NCBI GenBank assembly: GCA_965601475.1
Contig: OZ271832.1
Location: forward strand, 2,852,001-2,916,000
From: JAWPMT01 sp965601475
Lineage (GTDB): Bacteria > Bacteroidota > Bacteroidia > Cytophagales > Cyclobacteriaceae
Length of the DNA: 64,000 nt
Reading direction: 5' to 3'
In this document: positions 23,501 to 33,473 of the stretch, in pieces
Layout: each line of letters begins with the position of its first letter
Position numbering within the stretch: position 1 is the first letter of the stretch
Translations under genes and position numbers: made by a program
Notes under the pieces: model-generated
Databases searched by the model: none
Seen by the model: only the letters and a program-made list of their open reading frames with translations
What the model was told of the DNA's origin: nothing

Positions 23501-26458
23501 TCTGCGAATGCCATGAATTTTACTACAGATCGTGGCTTCTACCATTTTGACACCACGCTCGTCGTGCAGGGCGGGACCTTCGCCAGCGACGTCGATGACA
23601 ACCTTAGGCTGGTGGTCAATAGCACGGCTACGGGTAGTGAATTGGCCCTGGAGATCGACCAGACCAAAAACGCCACTTTGCACGGGGATCTGGACGTGAA
23701 AGGCAAGTTAATACTGGATCCTGCCAATGTCCGTGAAGATGACAATCGACCCATGCTACTTACGCTAGACACTGATGGTTCTGTAGCGCAGCGAACGGTG
23801 CGATCCATCGAAAGCCCCTGGCTGTATGAAAAGATCTTCAATGGCCGCGATTCTATCATGGCCATTTGCCCGGATAGTGTGATGCTGGACACCACCTTCG
23901 TGGAAGTAATTGACCTCAATGGCAACATCAAGATCGGACCCAATGCCTATATCGACGACGATGTTTTCGCGGGGGATTCCGTAGGAGGGTCCGACGACTG
24001 GATCAAGTTCAGCAACTACCTGGAGTTTCGGTCGGCGGATGAAAACAAAGGACTGGTCCTGGTTGACCGCGAAGAGATCAGTGATTACCTCAACATCCAC
24101 CATCAGGATGACACTACTTACTTTGCAAACAGCAAAGGCGCCAGCGACTATTTCCTGCGCAGTACGGGCAAGGACGTGGAGTTTGGAGGGGATGTGATCA
24201 TCCCTACCCTGAAAACGGAAGAGTATGCCGGTGATGACTCGCAGACATTCATCATCGACAGGGACAACACCAGCGATTCCGCGAGGTTCCACTTCGGCGT
24301 CGATGGGGCCCTGGGCTCCGGCAACTATCGTGAACTCATGTCGCTGGATGAGCAGGGCAATTTGTCTTTGACCAACCTCATCGAGAATGACACGCTGGTC
24401 TATGTTGTGGTGCGGGACACCATTTCCGGTCAGCTCTACGCACGCGATGCGACGACCATTGGACCATGGCAGGTAGTTGCGGGCAATCTGGGCTATGATG
24501 GCGGCCAGGTCGGTATTGGCTTGAATGGCGCGACGCCTTCCTCCACCCTGGATGTTGGTGGGGAAATGAAAGTGAGAACTATCCCCAGTAACGACACAGG
24601 TGACGTGATTTTGGTAACAGATACTACTGGGGTGATTCAACAACGGAATATCACCACCTTGGGATTATCACCTTGGGAAGTTGGGGAGACGGCGATCAAT
24701 TACGTGGGTGATGTGAATATCGGTGCGGATACCGCGCTGGCCGTCCTGGATGTCAAAGGGAATACGCAGGTGTCGGGCAGGGTCTTGGCAGGAGAACTTC
24801 AGGTAGCCAGCTTGTCTAGTACTGAACCTTCGCAGTACCTGTCAGTCAATAACCTGGGGGAGGTGCAACTTCGTGATGCCCCGGAGCTCATCTCAGGTCA
24901 CAATGATAACTATACCAAGATGGTGGTTTTGGATACGGCTACCGGCAGATTTTTCACACGAGACGTGAGTTCCTTGTCGGAGATCAGTCCTTGGGAGTCC
25001 CTGGATGGCGGGCAAATCCGTTTCAATGGAGACGTCATCATTGGCAACGACGCAGATACGGCCTTGCTGCAGGTGAATGGCGACGGGTTCTTCACCGAGT
25101 CGATTTCGGCGAATACCTTCATTCTGGGGGAAGTGGCCACTAGTGACAGCAAAGACCTTTTGGTTCATGATTCCGACGGCTCCATTGCCAAGAGAACCGT
25201 AGGCTCATTGGTGGAGGGCCCCCACAATGATCCCTTGTCCTCCAGGATCATGGTGATTGATGCAGATACCGCCTTCCGGTATGCAGAAATTGCCGACCTT
25301 CCATTCACACCCTTTACCGAGTATCAGGGCCCAACCCTGGATCATCGCAATCCTGACCACCTCTACTTTGGCGGTTCCATGGATCTACAAAGTGATTTCG
25401 ATGCCAATGCTATCACCGCGCGAGGAACCCTCACTTTGGAATCCGTTGCCACGGACAACAATGTCAACAATGTTCTGGTGAAGACGGCAAGTGGTACTGT
25501 GAGGTCACGTAGTGCCTATACCTTCAGCCCCTGGGATTGGCAAACATCTGGCCAGATTGACTACACGGGTAACGTCAACATCTCGGGTGGGCTGCTGGAC
25601 GCTAGCGACATGCGAACCGGCAATCTCACAGTAACTTCTTCGCTCTCCATTCCTTCCGTAAGTGAAATAGCCGCTCCGTCTGCAACGGATAAGGTTCTGG
25701 TAGAGTCCGGAGGTCAGCTGATGTACAGGACTGCAAGCTCACTGACTGGAACATCCACCGCATGGGTTAGCGGGGCTGCCAGCAGTATCAAGTACAACGA
25801 CGGCAACGTGGGCATAGGCACAGGTGCCTCTGATCCGACAGCTACCCTGGAAGTCAATGGTGATGTGCGCTTCAGCAACCTGGCCACCACAACCAGCAAT
25901 GAAGACCTCCTGCTCATTGATCCTTCGGGAAATATCCTTTCGCAGACAAAGACCGATTTCTTCAATGGCGTTAGCCTCAGCCCCTGGACGCAAAGTGGTA
26001 ACGACCTGGAATACTCAGGGGGTACCGTTACCGTAGACGTCACAGGCACCAACAAGGCCTTGATAGCCCAAAGTGGCGGCATCAACGTCTTCCAGGTAGA
26101 CGGGACAGGATACGTCCGCGCCAACAAACTCAAGCTGACACCTACGGGCTGGTCCGACTATGTCCTGCGTGCCGACTATGACCTCAGACCCCTGGAGGAA
26201 GTGGAAGCCTTCATTGAAGAAAATGAGCACCTCCCTGAAGTACCTTCCGAAGCAGAAGTGCTTGAGGAAGGTGTGGAGGTCACCGAGATGCAAAGCTTGC
26301 TGCTGAAGAAAATCGAAGAGCTGACACTCTACATTATCGATCAGGACAAGCAGATCAAGGAGCAGGATGAGGAGATCTCCCAGCTCAAAGAGCTGAATCA
26401 GCTCCTACTGGAGCAAAGTGCCCGCATTGCAGAACTGGAGCGTAAGCTGGACAAGTAA
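20576..26458 (+). CDS. Giant tail-fibre-like secreted repeat protein
   Basis: A 1960-residue protein with an N-terminal signal sequence (IALLIFATFLVAHLTRSQA). Near residues 80-125 are FFGAYSG / VFLGYRAG / IFLGYRAG repeats typical of phage-tail-fibre-like adhesins. Residues about 260-540 hold four 72-residue units (GGDIRExxGDLRLNxE...FEEL). Then LGIG-TP-type modules follow, and from about 1297 to 1830 a series of SPWxx...IxYxGxVxIG modules. The last 100 residues, from WSDYVLRADYDLRPLEEV, resemble the trimerising C-terminus of Bacteroidota tail-fibre proteins and end in a heptad coiled coil (KQIKEQDEEISQLKELNQLL). It probably forms a long trimeric fibre at the cell surface. It is followed by a T9SS-sorted small protein and an RHS giant, suggesting a joint system. 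The chaperone cleavage motif of true S74 peptidases was not identified. Confidence 0.75.
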   Translation: MSRSFLRIALLIFATFLVAHLTRSQALNYTGTHYGLTTGDVPLLIGSGSSSFGFETGKVTFDSNDNARNIQNSFFGAYSGYSSSTGDNNVFLGYRAGYSNNGSSNIFLGYRAGHNETGSNKLYIDNSDTSTPLIWGDFSTDKLRINGMLGVGRNPNYQLDVAGDTYVRGNLFVFDGGYLDDDTTPGGGTDDWIKFNGHIRMRSSNAESGMRLLSTSSSTDYLNLTQKDGISYFSNSNDATNYFLRGTASSVYTRGDLFVEGDDVRSNDGNLRLSGDDDVRIVMDYKNNHADTRRIQFGKNDEDDPGFVELAAIEEGGDAYFNSNLFVTGDLDVRGGDIRENNGDLRLNGEDNVQISMDYNNNDDDASNQRRIQLGKNDEGNGGNFEELLSVRENGHTYVNNDLYLDGGDIRETSGDLRLNADENVQISMDFNNNDDDAANSRRIQFGKNDEGNGGNFEELMSIRENGNTHINYDLIVEGSDIRDNSGSLRLAGEDDVRIVMDHNNDDNNIRSIQFGRNNVTDGSFEELMRLSETGNLGIGITTPTQKLSVAGEIRAANDDTESEFVVIGHGGSNGYVNTVGDGNLDFRQDGDTKMSITDAGKVGIGTTSPIGMLDITSTGSLGGQFTPANAYFRITNGTHELLLDNNEIYSSSSMILGKEFDSDFIIRNVNAANSDNLLTVGREGNVGMKMDPDDVARLAVSGRVRSAFDPTGAEYVEMWHGGGNAYVNWVGDGNLDFRYGGADQMSIIRNEGNGTADLNITGKVLTAGGSSDDWNQAYDQRPEQVAGQGLNWDGSTLSVNNAAVNYWDELASDRLYFAGTSFSDLLKLSNIEQADASDETGVVYFDINYAASQSAFPVDGGGLVVRDEDGWGALVSTTNMQFLDADLYGLEVANDVQVNGAIATALVKARNNAGLKLYNATDQGIFIDDTGAVGLGTDTPLEAIHLNGTLRGDETLGGALNVQTANGQVQIGPQSANAMNFTTDRGFYHFDTTLVVQGGTFASDVDDNLRLVVNSTATGSELALEIDQTKNATLHGDLDVKGKLILDPANVREDDNRPMLLTLDTDGSVAQRTVRSIESPWLYEKIFNGRDSIMAICPDSVMLDTTFVEVIDLNGNIKIGPNAYIDDDVFAGDSVGGSDDWIKFSNYLEFRSADENKGLVLVDREEISDYLNIHHQDDTTYFANSKGASDYFLRSTGKDVEFGGDVIIPTLKTEEYAGDDSQTFIIDRDNTSDSARFHFGVDGALGSGNYRELMSLDEQGNLSLTNLIENDTLVYVVVRDTISGQLYARDATTIGPWQVVAGNLGYDGGQVGIGLNGATPSSTLDVGGEMKVRTIPSNDTGDVILVTDTTGVIQQRNITTLGLSPWEVGETAINYVGDVNIGADTALAVLDVKGNTQVSGRVLAGELQVASLSSTEPSQYLSVNNLGEVQLRDAPELISGHNDNYTKMVVLDTATGRFFTRDVSSLSEISPWESLDGGQIRFNGDVIIGNDADTALLQVNGDGFFTESISANTFILGEVATSDSKDLLVHDSDGSIAKRTVGSLVEGPHNDPLSSRIMVIDADTAFRYAEIADLPFTPFTEYQGPTLDHRNPDHLYFGGSMDLQSDFDANAITARGTLTLESVATDNNVNNVLVKTASGTVRSRSAYTFSPWDWQTSGQIDYTGNVNISGGLLDASDMRTGNLTVTSSLSIPSVSEIAAPSATDKVLVESGGQLMYRTASSLTGTSTAWVSGAASSIKYNDGNVGIGTGASDPTATLEVNGDVRFSNLATTTSNEDLLLIDPSGNILSQTKTDFFNGVSLSPWTQSGNDLEYSGGTVTVDVTGTNKALIAQSGGINVFQVDGTGYVRANKLKLTPTGWSDYVLRADYDLRPLEEVEAFIEENEHLPEVPSEAEVLEEGVEVTEMQSLLLKKIEELTLYIIDQDKQIKEQDEEISQLKELNQLLLEQSARIAELERKLDK
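21356..22225 (+). repeat. Four 72-codon repeats in the fibre gene
   Basis: Units start near 21356, 21578, 21794 and 22010, spaced 222, 216 and 216 bases. Units 2 and 3 are most alike (both contain NNNDDDA and GKNDEGNGGNFEEL), which points to recent duplication of the middle units. Confidence 0.8.
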
Positions 26459-26490
26459 TTTCTTTTCATCTCTAGATAAGAACTGAAACC

Positions 26491-26946
26491 ATGAAAAGGG
26501 ATATAGATACTGCGCGTTTGCCATTGAAGATTAACCGACTGTTGGTCCTCGTCTTCTTGCTGGGATCACTGGCCTCCCACGGACAGGGCATCCAATTTGA
26601 CTACGATGCTGGTGGTAACCGCATCAAGCGCCATATTCCCAGCTCCTCGCGCCTCGTAGCGGAAGCTTTGCAAACCGAGACCGACAGCGTCGCTGTCAAA
26701 GACATCCCCGACGAGGAAGCCTTTTATCCCAACCCTACCGATGGGCTGGTTCACTTTTTTGTCAATGATCCGGATGTCACGCAATCCAGGGTCAGCATTG
26801 TCGAACTCAATGGCCGGCTGATGCAGGAAGCGGAATTTGAGGAACAGGAGTTTGCACTCAACCTCAGGGATCTGCCCAATGGCATCTACCTGGTACGCTG
26901 GCAAATGGGCAGTGAAGTGCGGACAGCAAAAATCATCAAACAATGA
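26491..26946 (+). CDS. Small T9SS-sorted protein with a YD-like motif
   Basis: A 151-residue protein with signal peptide (LLVLVFLLGSLASHGQ), then a single YD-repeat-like motif FDYDAGGNRIKR, and a complete C-terminal type A T9SS sorting domain: FYPNPTDGLVHFFV, the central VELNGRLM, and the closing LPNGIYLVRW...AKIIKQ. T9SS cargo is exported through the outer membrane and attached at the surface. The lone YD motif echoes the RHS giant encoded next, so this may be an adaptor or anchor for it. It starts 32 bases after the fibre gene and overlaps the RHS gene start by 4 bases (ATGA). Confidence 0.85.
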   Translation: MKRDIDTARLPLKINRLLVLVFLLGSLASHGQGIQFDYDAGGNRIKRHIPSSSRLVAEALQTETDSVAVKDIPDEEAFYPNPTDGLVHFFVNDPDVTQSRVSIVELNGRLMQEAEFEEQEFALNLRDLPNGIYLVRWQMGSEVRTAKIIKQ

Positions 26947-29900
26947 GGGCTTTCGGTATCATGACACAAGGCAAGCGATTACTGCTCTCATGTGCCCTCT
27001 TGCTGACCCTTCAGGCGCAGGCACAGGATATTCCGCGAATTCTCAACCTGAATGGCACCTACACCGGGATACAAGACTTTGTCGCTGAGAAAGAAATCAA
27101 TTTCTCAGATTTTGAGTATCAGGCAGAAACCGGGGAGACCTTTGTCGCGCAACTACGCTATCATGAGATCCTCGATAGCTTCGGCGGCGAATTGATGGTG
27201 GATCCACAGAATCCACCATCCAATCGCGGCGAGGCGGGAATGACATCATCATCTTTCTCGGTAAGTCCCTCTGGTAGCTTCAACTACCAGATCCCCATTG
27301 TGGTGACGCCGGGGACCAATGACATGACACCTCAACTGGCCATTGTCTACAACAGTCTTGCCAATGATGGCATCGTGGGCAGGGGCTTCACCCTGAGTGG
27401 ACTCTCTTCAATCACACGAGGACCTGCTACCTTTTTCCACGATGATTTGTCTGATCCAGTAGATTTTGATAACAATGACAAGCTGCTGATAGACGGCGAA
27501 CGGCTTGTCCGTGTGGCTGGTGGCAACTACGGCAAATCTACAGCCGAGTACAGGACTGAGAACAACCGCATGGCCAAGATTGTGGAGTATGGCGACATTG
27601 ATGGCAATGCCTATTTCAAGGTTTGGGAGCGATCGGGCTTGATCAAGTACTACGGTGGAACGGATGCTGGCGGCGCCAGTCAGATTTACCAGGCCGGTGA
27701 AACGGGGCGGATCCACACCTGGCTCCTCTCCAGGATAGAAGACCGATCCGGCAACTACATCACGGTCTCTTATGACAAAACTGACGGACAATATCTGCCA
27801 TTGAAGATTGACTACACTGGAAACAACTCAGGCCATAGCCCCTTTGCCTCGGTAGAGTTCGAGTACGAACAAAGAGCGCAGGGAAACGACATCATCAGAT
27901 TCTTTGTGGCGGGTGGGCAAAACCAGATAAGAAACAGGTTAAAAAAGATCATCAACAAATACGGTGAAACAACTTTTCGGGAGTATGTCCTGGACTATGA
28001 GGAATATGATCACCAACCTTACCTCACCTCGGTGACAGAATACGGTGAAAACGGAGAATCCGGAGGTATAAGCTACACACCCATCACCTTTGACTGGGGC
28101 CAAGAGGTAAAAGGCTTTGAAACGGCTTCTGCCCAAAATGACTTCTTGGTGAATATACCGTCAATCAGTTCACTTCCCGAGGAGAATCCGGACGCCTTTG
28201 CTACCAAGGAAGAGTACGCCGGGGACTTCAATGGGGATGGAAAAGTCAATCTATTGACTGTGGAATATTATTGGGTGTATGGGGACTACAATCCAGGAAA
28301 TATCACCTTCTATTCGGAATATCGATGGACTTTGTACGGTGAAATCAATGGAGCACTGCAGATCCTTGGGAGTGGGGCCTTTTCTCAAGTCCCTGATGAT
28401 CTTTTCATAGGTGATTTCGATGGTGACGGGGATTCAGACCTGTTGAGTGTGGCGGGTAATGGAGATTGTAGGCTTTACAGTTACAATGGATCAACGCTCA
28501 CCAACACATCTTTTGGTTCCGTGCCCGCTCATGATCACCTTGATGTCGCAGATTTCAATGGTGACGGTTTGATGGACTTACTCCTTGGTGTAAACGGCGC
28601 ACTAAGTGGCCGAGAGTCAACGTTTCATTTCAGCACAGGAACGGGATTCACCCAGAGCGGGTCCTACACCGGCAATTATGCCGTCCATATGATTGCTGAT
28701 TTCAATGGAGATGGTGCCGCGGATCTCTATATCAACGGCCTCCAGGGTGGCAGGAACCTACTGTTGATGGATAAGAATAACAACGGTGCCAGGGAGCAAA
28801 TTCCACTTGCCTCCCTAGGTTACAATTGGCCGGATCTTGAGGATCCGAATATTGCACAAAAGACCGTCTTTGGAGATTTCAATGGCGATGGTTTGATGGA
28901 CATTGTATTGATGGACGATCCCTGGGGTGTAGGGTATTGGCCTGTCTACTATGGTAATGGCGTAGATTTCACCCTCAATCAGATACAAATAGATGATTCC
29001 CAATTTCTGCGTGAGGGAAGCGGGATCTTTCCCGGGCTTGGCGCCCCCTACAACTACTCCATTTCGGCAATTGACCTGAATGGAGATGGTAAGAGTGATC
29101 TATTGATAGAATTTGAAGACGCCCAACAATCAACACAGGCGTATCTCCAGGGAAATAACAGGTTCTACTATGCGGGACCGGCCTTCAGTCGATCAGGGCG
29201 TAAAGCGCTGTATGGAGATTTCACTGGCAATGGCACTTCTGATGTCATGTTGGTTCCCAATTTCGCCAGCACCTGTGTTTCCGGTACGCCGTGCCTGGTC
29301 AAAAGATTTGATTTGGAATTGACGCTGGTTTCCGACTATCGCAAATTGCCACTGGCAGTGCGCTCGGTAGCCAACAGCCTGCATGCCCGCACTTTCATCG
29401 ACTACAGCCCCTTGACTGACCCTGATGTCTACACGAAATATAGCAACGCAACTGGCAATTTCCTGGATGTTATCTCGCCGATGCAGGTGGTATCAGACCT
29501 CTACACCGACGATGGTATCGGGGGCGTTGACATAACCTCCTACCGCTACGAGGGAGCCAAAGTACATACCCGTGGGAAAGGTTTCATGGGCTTTCAAAAA
29601 GTGACCACAGAATCGGTGACTCAGGGATTGGTCAACACCCAAATCTATGACTGGGAGAATGCCGGAAAAATTCCCTTGCTCAAGCGAGAAACTTCCTACT
29701 CCAATGCCTTCGGGCAAATGGTGGCCGAAGTAGATATCCAATACACCAACATTGATGATGGCTACACGGACACCTACCTCTTTGCCAAAACGGAGGAGAC
29801 TGCATCATCCTATGAGCCGACCACAGGGACGCGGGTGACCTCAGTTCGCACAAGATTTCCAGCCAACGAATACGACCAATATGGCAACATCGGGCGGGTG

Positions 29901-32900
29901 GAACAAACCCACCTCCTGTCCACAGGACATACCACGACCACGGTCAACACATATAAATCGGCAGATCTATCCCGGTGGATTATCGATAGGATTGAGACTG
30001 CTGCGGTCATCAGGACCGTCCCTGGAGGTGGCTCCGAAACCCGTCATTCTTCATTCACCTATTTTGATGTTACCGGCTATCTGGAAACCGAAACGATAGA
30101 GCCTGGACACAGTCTTGAGCTCACGACCACTTATCAATATGATGCCTATGGCAATATCCAGCAAGCCAGCAGAGCAGGTAGCGGGCAGGTTCGGATTGAT
30201 AAGGTCACCTACGGATCGACGCATTACGGCCGTTTCCCTACCCGGGAAGAGAATGCCCTGGGACACGTCACCGTCAATCAGTTCGATCCTGTATCTGGAA
30301 ATATTACCCGGACAACCGACCCCAATAACGAAGCCACTGATTTCCAATATGACGACTTTGGCAGACTCCATCAAGTCATTGGCCCGGAGGTAACTACTAC
30401 AACATCGTATTACTGGGCCGATGCCAACGGCCCCTCCCAAAGCAGCTACTACGTGGAGATCACTACACCGGGACAACCCGCCGTACAGACGCACTATGAC
30501 CGCTTGGGCCGGGTGCGCAGGGAAGGACAAATCGGATTTTCCGGCAACTATGTCATAGTGGACACGGAGTACAATGGCCGAGGACAGGTTTCACGGGTTT
30601 CCGAACCCTACTATGCCGGAGCATCAGCCATATGGTCTACCTACGTCTATGACGGCGTAGGCCGCATCACGACCCTGACACAACCTGGCGGACGTACCAC
30701 CTCAACGACCTACGACGGCTTCACTACCCTCACCAACAATGCCAATGATCAGGACAACAAGCGAACGGTCAATGCTCTGGGACAGCTAGAGGAAAGTGAG
30801 GACAACGGGAATACCATTTTGGAGTACACCTATCACCCCAACGGACAAACGGAGACCATCCAGGTAAAGGGTAGATCCTCCACCCGCATCACCATGGGCT
30901 ACGACCAGCTTGGCAACACTGAGTACGTCGATGACCCGGATTTGGGGAGGTTCGATTACGATTACAATGCTTACGGTGAACTCATCACACAGGTATCGGC
31001 CCGCAACACCACCACCTCCTTCCAGTACGATCTGCTAGGCCGGATGACCCACCGGGACATTGGCAGCAATGACCACAACACTGAATGGATCTGGGACGAT
31101 CCTGCGGATGTTCCTGAGCGATGGACCGGGGCATTGTACCAGGTGAATACTACCAGCCCTGCGGGCACCGTCAGCCGTACCCACGAATATGGGGCACATG
31201 GCAGGGTGGAAAAGACCGTCGAGTCCTTGCCGGGTACAGGCAACTACACCACCAGATTCAATTATCTCCCGGATGGCAAGTTGGATAAGCTCACCTATCC
31301 CGGAGGTTTCAAAGTGAAGCACCACTACGATCCTAATCATGGATACCTGCAAAAGGTCACTTCGGAGGATAATACCGTCACCTACTGGGAGGCCATTGCA
31401 GAAAATGCCCGAGGGCAATTGACAGAGTACCAACAGGGGGGTCAGCTGGCTACATTCCGTGATTACGACCCCAGCACGGGTTATCACAGCAGTACCCAGA
31501 CGCGCACCTCTGACAACACCGTGCTTCATCACCTGGGCTTCAAGTACGACCCGCTGGGCAACCTGACCAGCCGAAGTGATCACTTGATATCACTAACGGA
31601 GCGTTTCGACTATGACAATCTCAACAGGCTGAGAACCACTGAAATTGTTGGGAAGACCTATGGGTCCTTAAGCATGGATTATGATGACCTGGGCAACCTC
31701 ACCTACAAATCTGATGTGGGTAATTATTTCTACGAAGAAAATACAGGAGGAGGCCCACATGCCCTTTCCAGGCTGGATCCCAGTACCGTGGCGAACTCCC
31801 GTATCCAGGATTGGACACAGGACATCACTTACACAGCATTCGAGAAAGTGGCCACCATTACCGACCGAAAATCACTTGGGGATGAGCGCTTGGATTTCAT
31901 TTATGGGGTAGATCTGGAGCGCAAGGTGACTGAAACCTACATTGACAATACGCTGGCCATGACCAAGCGGTTCATCGGGGGCATCTATGAGGAAGAGCAG
32001 GTTGCCGGCGGAGAGGTACGGGCATTGCACTACATCCTTGCCCGCGGGGAGGCAGTGGCCATTCACACAGTACAAGGAACGTCAGCGGCGACACACTACC
32101 TGCTCAAGGACCACCTGGGGTCGGTAAGCGCGATTGCTGATGAAGCTGGCAATGTGCTGGAGCGAATGAGCTACGACGCCTGGGGCAACCGCCGGGATGC
32201 GACAGACTGGCAACTGCTGGATGATACCCAAGTGCAAACGAACCTCCACGATCGTGGCTTTACCGGCCATGAGCACCTCGATGCTTTCCGCCTGGTGAAT
32301 ATGAACGGCCGTGTCTATGACCCTGTGTTGGGGCGTTTCCTGTCAGCAGACCCTTTTACGCAGTTTCCGGATTACACCCAAGGCCTCAACCGCTACACCT
32401 ATGTGCTGAACAACCCACTTAGCTATACCGACCCGAGTGGGTACAATGTGAGTGGTGGTCAGATTGCCGATGCGGCTATCAGCATTGGGCTATCAGCAAT
32501 TCTCGGGCCGGGAGGCGCACTTCTTGGAGGGTTCTTCGGCGGAATGACAGGCGCACTTTTGGACGGAACTGATTTGAATGCCGCATTTGAGGCGAGTATC
32601 AAAGGCGCTGTTTTCAAGGCCGCTAGTGCCCAATTTGCTATGGGTGTAGGTAGTTCTTTCGGTCATGGCACTGGTCCTTTCATTCACGAGCTCTCGCGTG
32701 CAGGCAGTCATGGGATTAGCCAAGGCCTCATACGCCATGCGCAAGGAGGGAATTTTTGGCATGGTTTCGCGAGCGGAAGTGTTGGGAGCTTAGCGGGATC
32801 CTATTCACGTGGAGTGACCGTCTTCGAAGGGATTGTGATAACGGCAGTTGCCGGGGGTGCTTCTGAGGTTCTTGCTGGCGGCAACTTTGCAGATGGAGCC

Positions 32901-33473
32901 ATTACAGGTGCATATACCTACTTGTTCAACCACGTTGGAAAAACACTAGCTACTAATAGTGAAAGAAGGAAAACGAACAAATACGTAAATGAACAGATAG
33001 CCTCAGGAAATGGCGTAGACTTAAGAAATCTTTTTCCTGTAGCAATACAGTTCGGTATTGACCTAGATCTTGTGTTTGGAAGCGGATATGATTTTACATT
33101 TGCGCGAATAATAGTTCTACAAGGCATTGACGCTGGACAAGTATTTGATGTGTTTGACAGGGGAGAGGCGGTTGGAATTGATCTGTCACTTAGCGGCGAG
33201 GCAACACTGTTATTCTACACGGGTGATATTAGCAATTTCAACGCTAATCTTTTAGAAGGGTCGCGATCGGAAATAAGTATTTCGGGCATCCCTGCCTTTT
33301 TTGGGGCCACTTGGGGAGGGACAGGTTTCGTATCTGAACCAGATATACGTGGCGGAAGAGTAATTGGTGTTGGTGTCAATTTGGGGTGGTCTATTCCAGG
33401 ACTAAACAAATTTGATGTCAATTTAAATCAGGGGCAAACAACTGTCAGCCCATTGTTATTTGATCAGAAATGA
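26943..33473 (+). CDS. SpvB/VCBS/RHS giant, candidate polymorphic toxin
   Basis: A 2176-residue secreted protein. A signal sequence (LLLSCALLLTLQAQAQ) is followed by an SpvB-like region around residue 112 (GSFNYQIPIVVTPGTNDMTPQLAIVYNS, GRGFTLSG), seven FG-GAP/VCBS motifs of the DFNGDGxxDLL type between about 429 and 758, YD repeats from about 1060 to 1590, and the RHS core (LKDHLGSVSAIADEAG, RVYDPVLGRFLSADPF, NRYTYVLNNPLSYTDPSG) ending near 1835. The remaining 340 residues are a Gly/Ala-rich DUF637-like linker and a beta-rich tip of unrecognised type. By hand count G+C is about 62% in 31501-31560 but about 37% in 33061-33120, typical of exchangeable toxin tips. Its TGA overlaps the next gene's ATG. 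The exact toxic activity is unknown. Confidence 0.85.
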   Translation: MRAFGIMTQGKRLLLSCALLLTLQAQAQDIPRILNLNGTYTGIQDFVAEKEINFSDFEYQAETGETFVAQLRYHEILDSFGGELMVDPQNPPSNRGEAGMTSSSFSVSPSGSFNYQIPIVVTPGTNDMTPQLAIVYNSLANDGIVGRGFTLSGLSSITRGPATFFHDDLSDPVDFDNNDKLLIDGERLVRVAGGNYGKSTAEYRTENNRMAKIVEYGDIDGNAYFKVWERSGLIKYYGGTDAGGASQIYQAGETGRIHTWLLSRIEDRSGNYITVSYDKTDGQYLPLKIDYTGNNSGHSPFASVEFEYEQRAQGNDIIRFFVAGGQNQIRNRLKKIINKYGETTFREYVLDYEEYDHQPYLTSVTEYGENGESGGISYTPITFDWGQEVKGFETASAQNDFLVNIPSISSLPEENPDAFATKEEYAGDFNGDGKVNLLTVEYYWVYGDYNPGNITFYSEYRWTLYGEINGALQILGSGAFSQVPDDLFIGDFDGDGDSDLLSVAGNGDCRLYSYNGSTLTNTSFGSVPAHDHLDVADFNGDGLMDLLLGVNGALSGRESTFHFSTGTGFTQSGSYTGNYAVHMIADFNGDGAADLYINGLQGGRNLLLMDKNNNGAREQIPLASLGYNWPDLEDPNIAQKTVFGDFNGDGLMDIVLMDDPWGVGYWPVYYGNGVDFTLNQIQIDDSQFLREGSGIFPGLGAPYNYSISAIDLNGDGKSDLLIEFEDAQQSTQAYLQGNNRFYYAGPAFSRSGRKALYGDFTGNGTSDVMLVPNFASTCVSGTPCLVKRFDLELTLVSDYRKLPLAVRSVANSLHARTFIDYSPLTDPDVYTKYSNATGNFLDVISPMQVVSDLYTDDGIGGVDITSYRYEGAKVHTRGKGFMGFQKVTTESVTQGLVNTQIYDWENAGKIPLLKRETSYSNAFGQMVAEVDIQYTNIDDGYTDTYLFAKTEETASSYEPTTGTRVTSVRTRFPANEYDQYGNIGRVEQTHLLSTGHTTTTVNTYKSADLSRWIIDRIETAAVIRTVPGGGSETRHSSFTYFDVTGYLETETIEPGHSLELTTTYQYDAYGNIQQASRAGSGQVRIDKVTYGSTHYGRFPTREENALGHVTVNQFDPVSGNITRTTDPNNEATDFQYDDFGRLHQVIGPEVTTTTSYYWADANGPSQSSYYVEITTPGQPAVQTHYDRLGRVRREGQIGFSGNYVIVDTEYNGRGQVSRVSEPYYAGASAIWSTYVYDGVGRITTLTQPGGRTTSTTYDGFTTLTNNANDQDNKRTVNALGQLEESEDNGNTILEYTYHPNGQTETIQVKGRSSTRITMGYDQLGNTEYVDDPDLGRFDYDYNAYGELITQVSARNTTTSFQYDLLGRMTHRDIGSNDHNTEWIWDDPADVPERWTGALYQVNTTSPAGTVSRTHEYGAHGRVEKTVESLPGTGNYTTRFNYLPDGKLDKLTYPGGFKVKHHYDPNHGYLQKVTSEDNTVTYWEAIAENARGQLTEYQQGGQLATFRDYDPSTGYHSSTQTRTSDNTVLHHLGFKYDPLGNLTSRSDHLISLTERFDYDNLNRLRTTEIVGKTYGSLSMDYDDLGNLTYKSDVGNYFYEENTGGGPHALSRLDPSTVANSRIQDWTQDITYTAFEKVATITDRKSLGDERLDFIYGVDLERKVTETYIDNTLAMTKRFIGGIYEEEQVAGGEVRALHYILARGEAVAIHTVQGTSAATHYLLKDHLGSVSAIADEAGNVLERMSYDAWGNRRDATDWQLLDDTQVQTNLHDRGFTGHEHLDAFRLVNMNGRVYDPVLGRFLSADPFTQFPDYTQGLNRYTYVLNNPLSYTDPSGYNVSGGQIADAAISIGLSAILGPGGALLGGFFGGMTGALLDGTDLNAAFEASIKGAVFKAASAQFAMGVGSSFGHGTGPFIHELSRAGSHGISQGLIRHAQGGNFWHGFASGSVGSLAGSYSRGVTVFEGIVITAVAGGASEVLAGGNFADGAITGAYTYLFNHVGKTLATNSERRKTNKYVNEQIASGNGVDLRNLFPVAIQFGIDLDLVFGSGYDFTFARIIVLQGIDAGQVFDVFDRGEAVGIDLSLSGEATLLFYTGDISNFNANLLEGSRSEISISGIPAFFGATWGGTGFVSEPDIRGGRVIGVGVNLGWSIPGLNKFDVNLNQGQTTVSPLLFDQK

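Noticed and set aside
22436..23683. A 415-residue reading frame antisense to the fibre gene, and another of 292 residues at 23765-24643
   Set aside because: They mirror the G+C-rich, stop-poor coding repeats of the fibre gene; their composition (Val/Ile/His runs, no domain, no signal) is typical of antisense shadows.
20576..26458. Phage tail fibre within a prophage
   Set aside because: No capsid, terminase, tail tube or integrase genes are nearby; the protein has a signal peptide and is followed by T9SS and RHS genes, so a cell-surface role is more likely.
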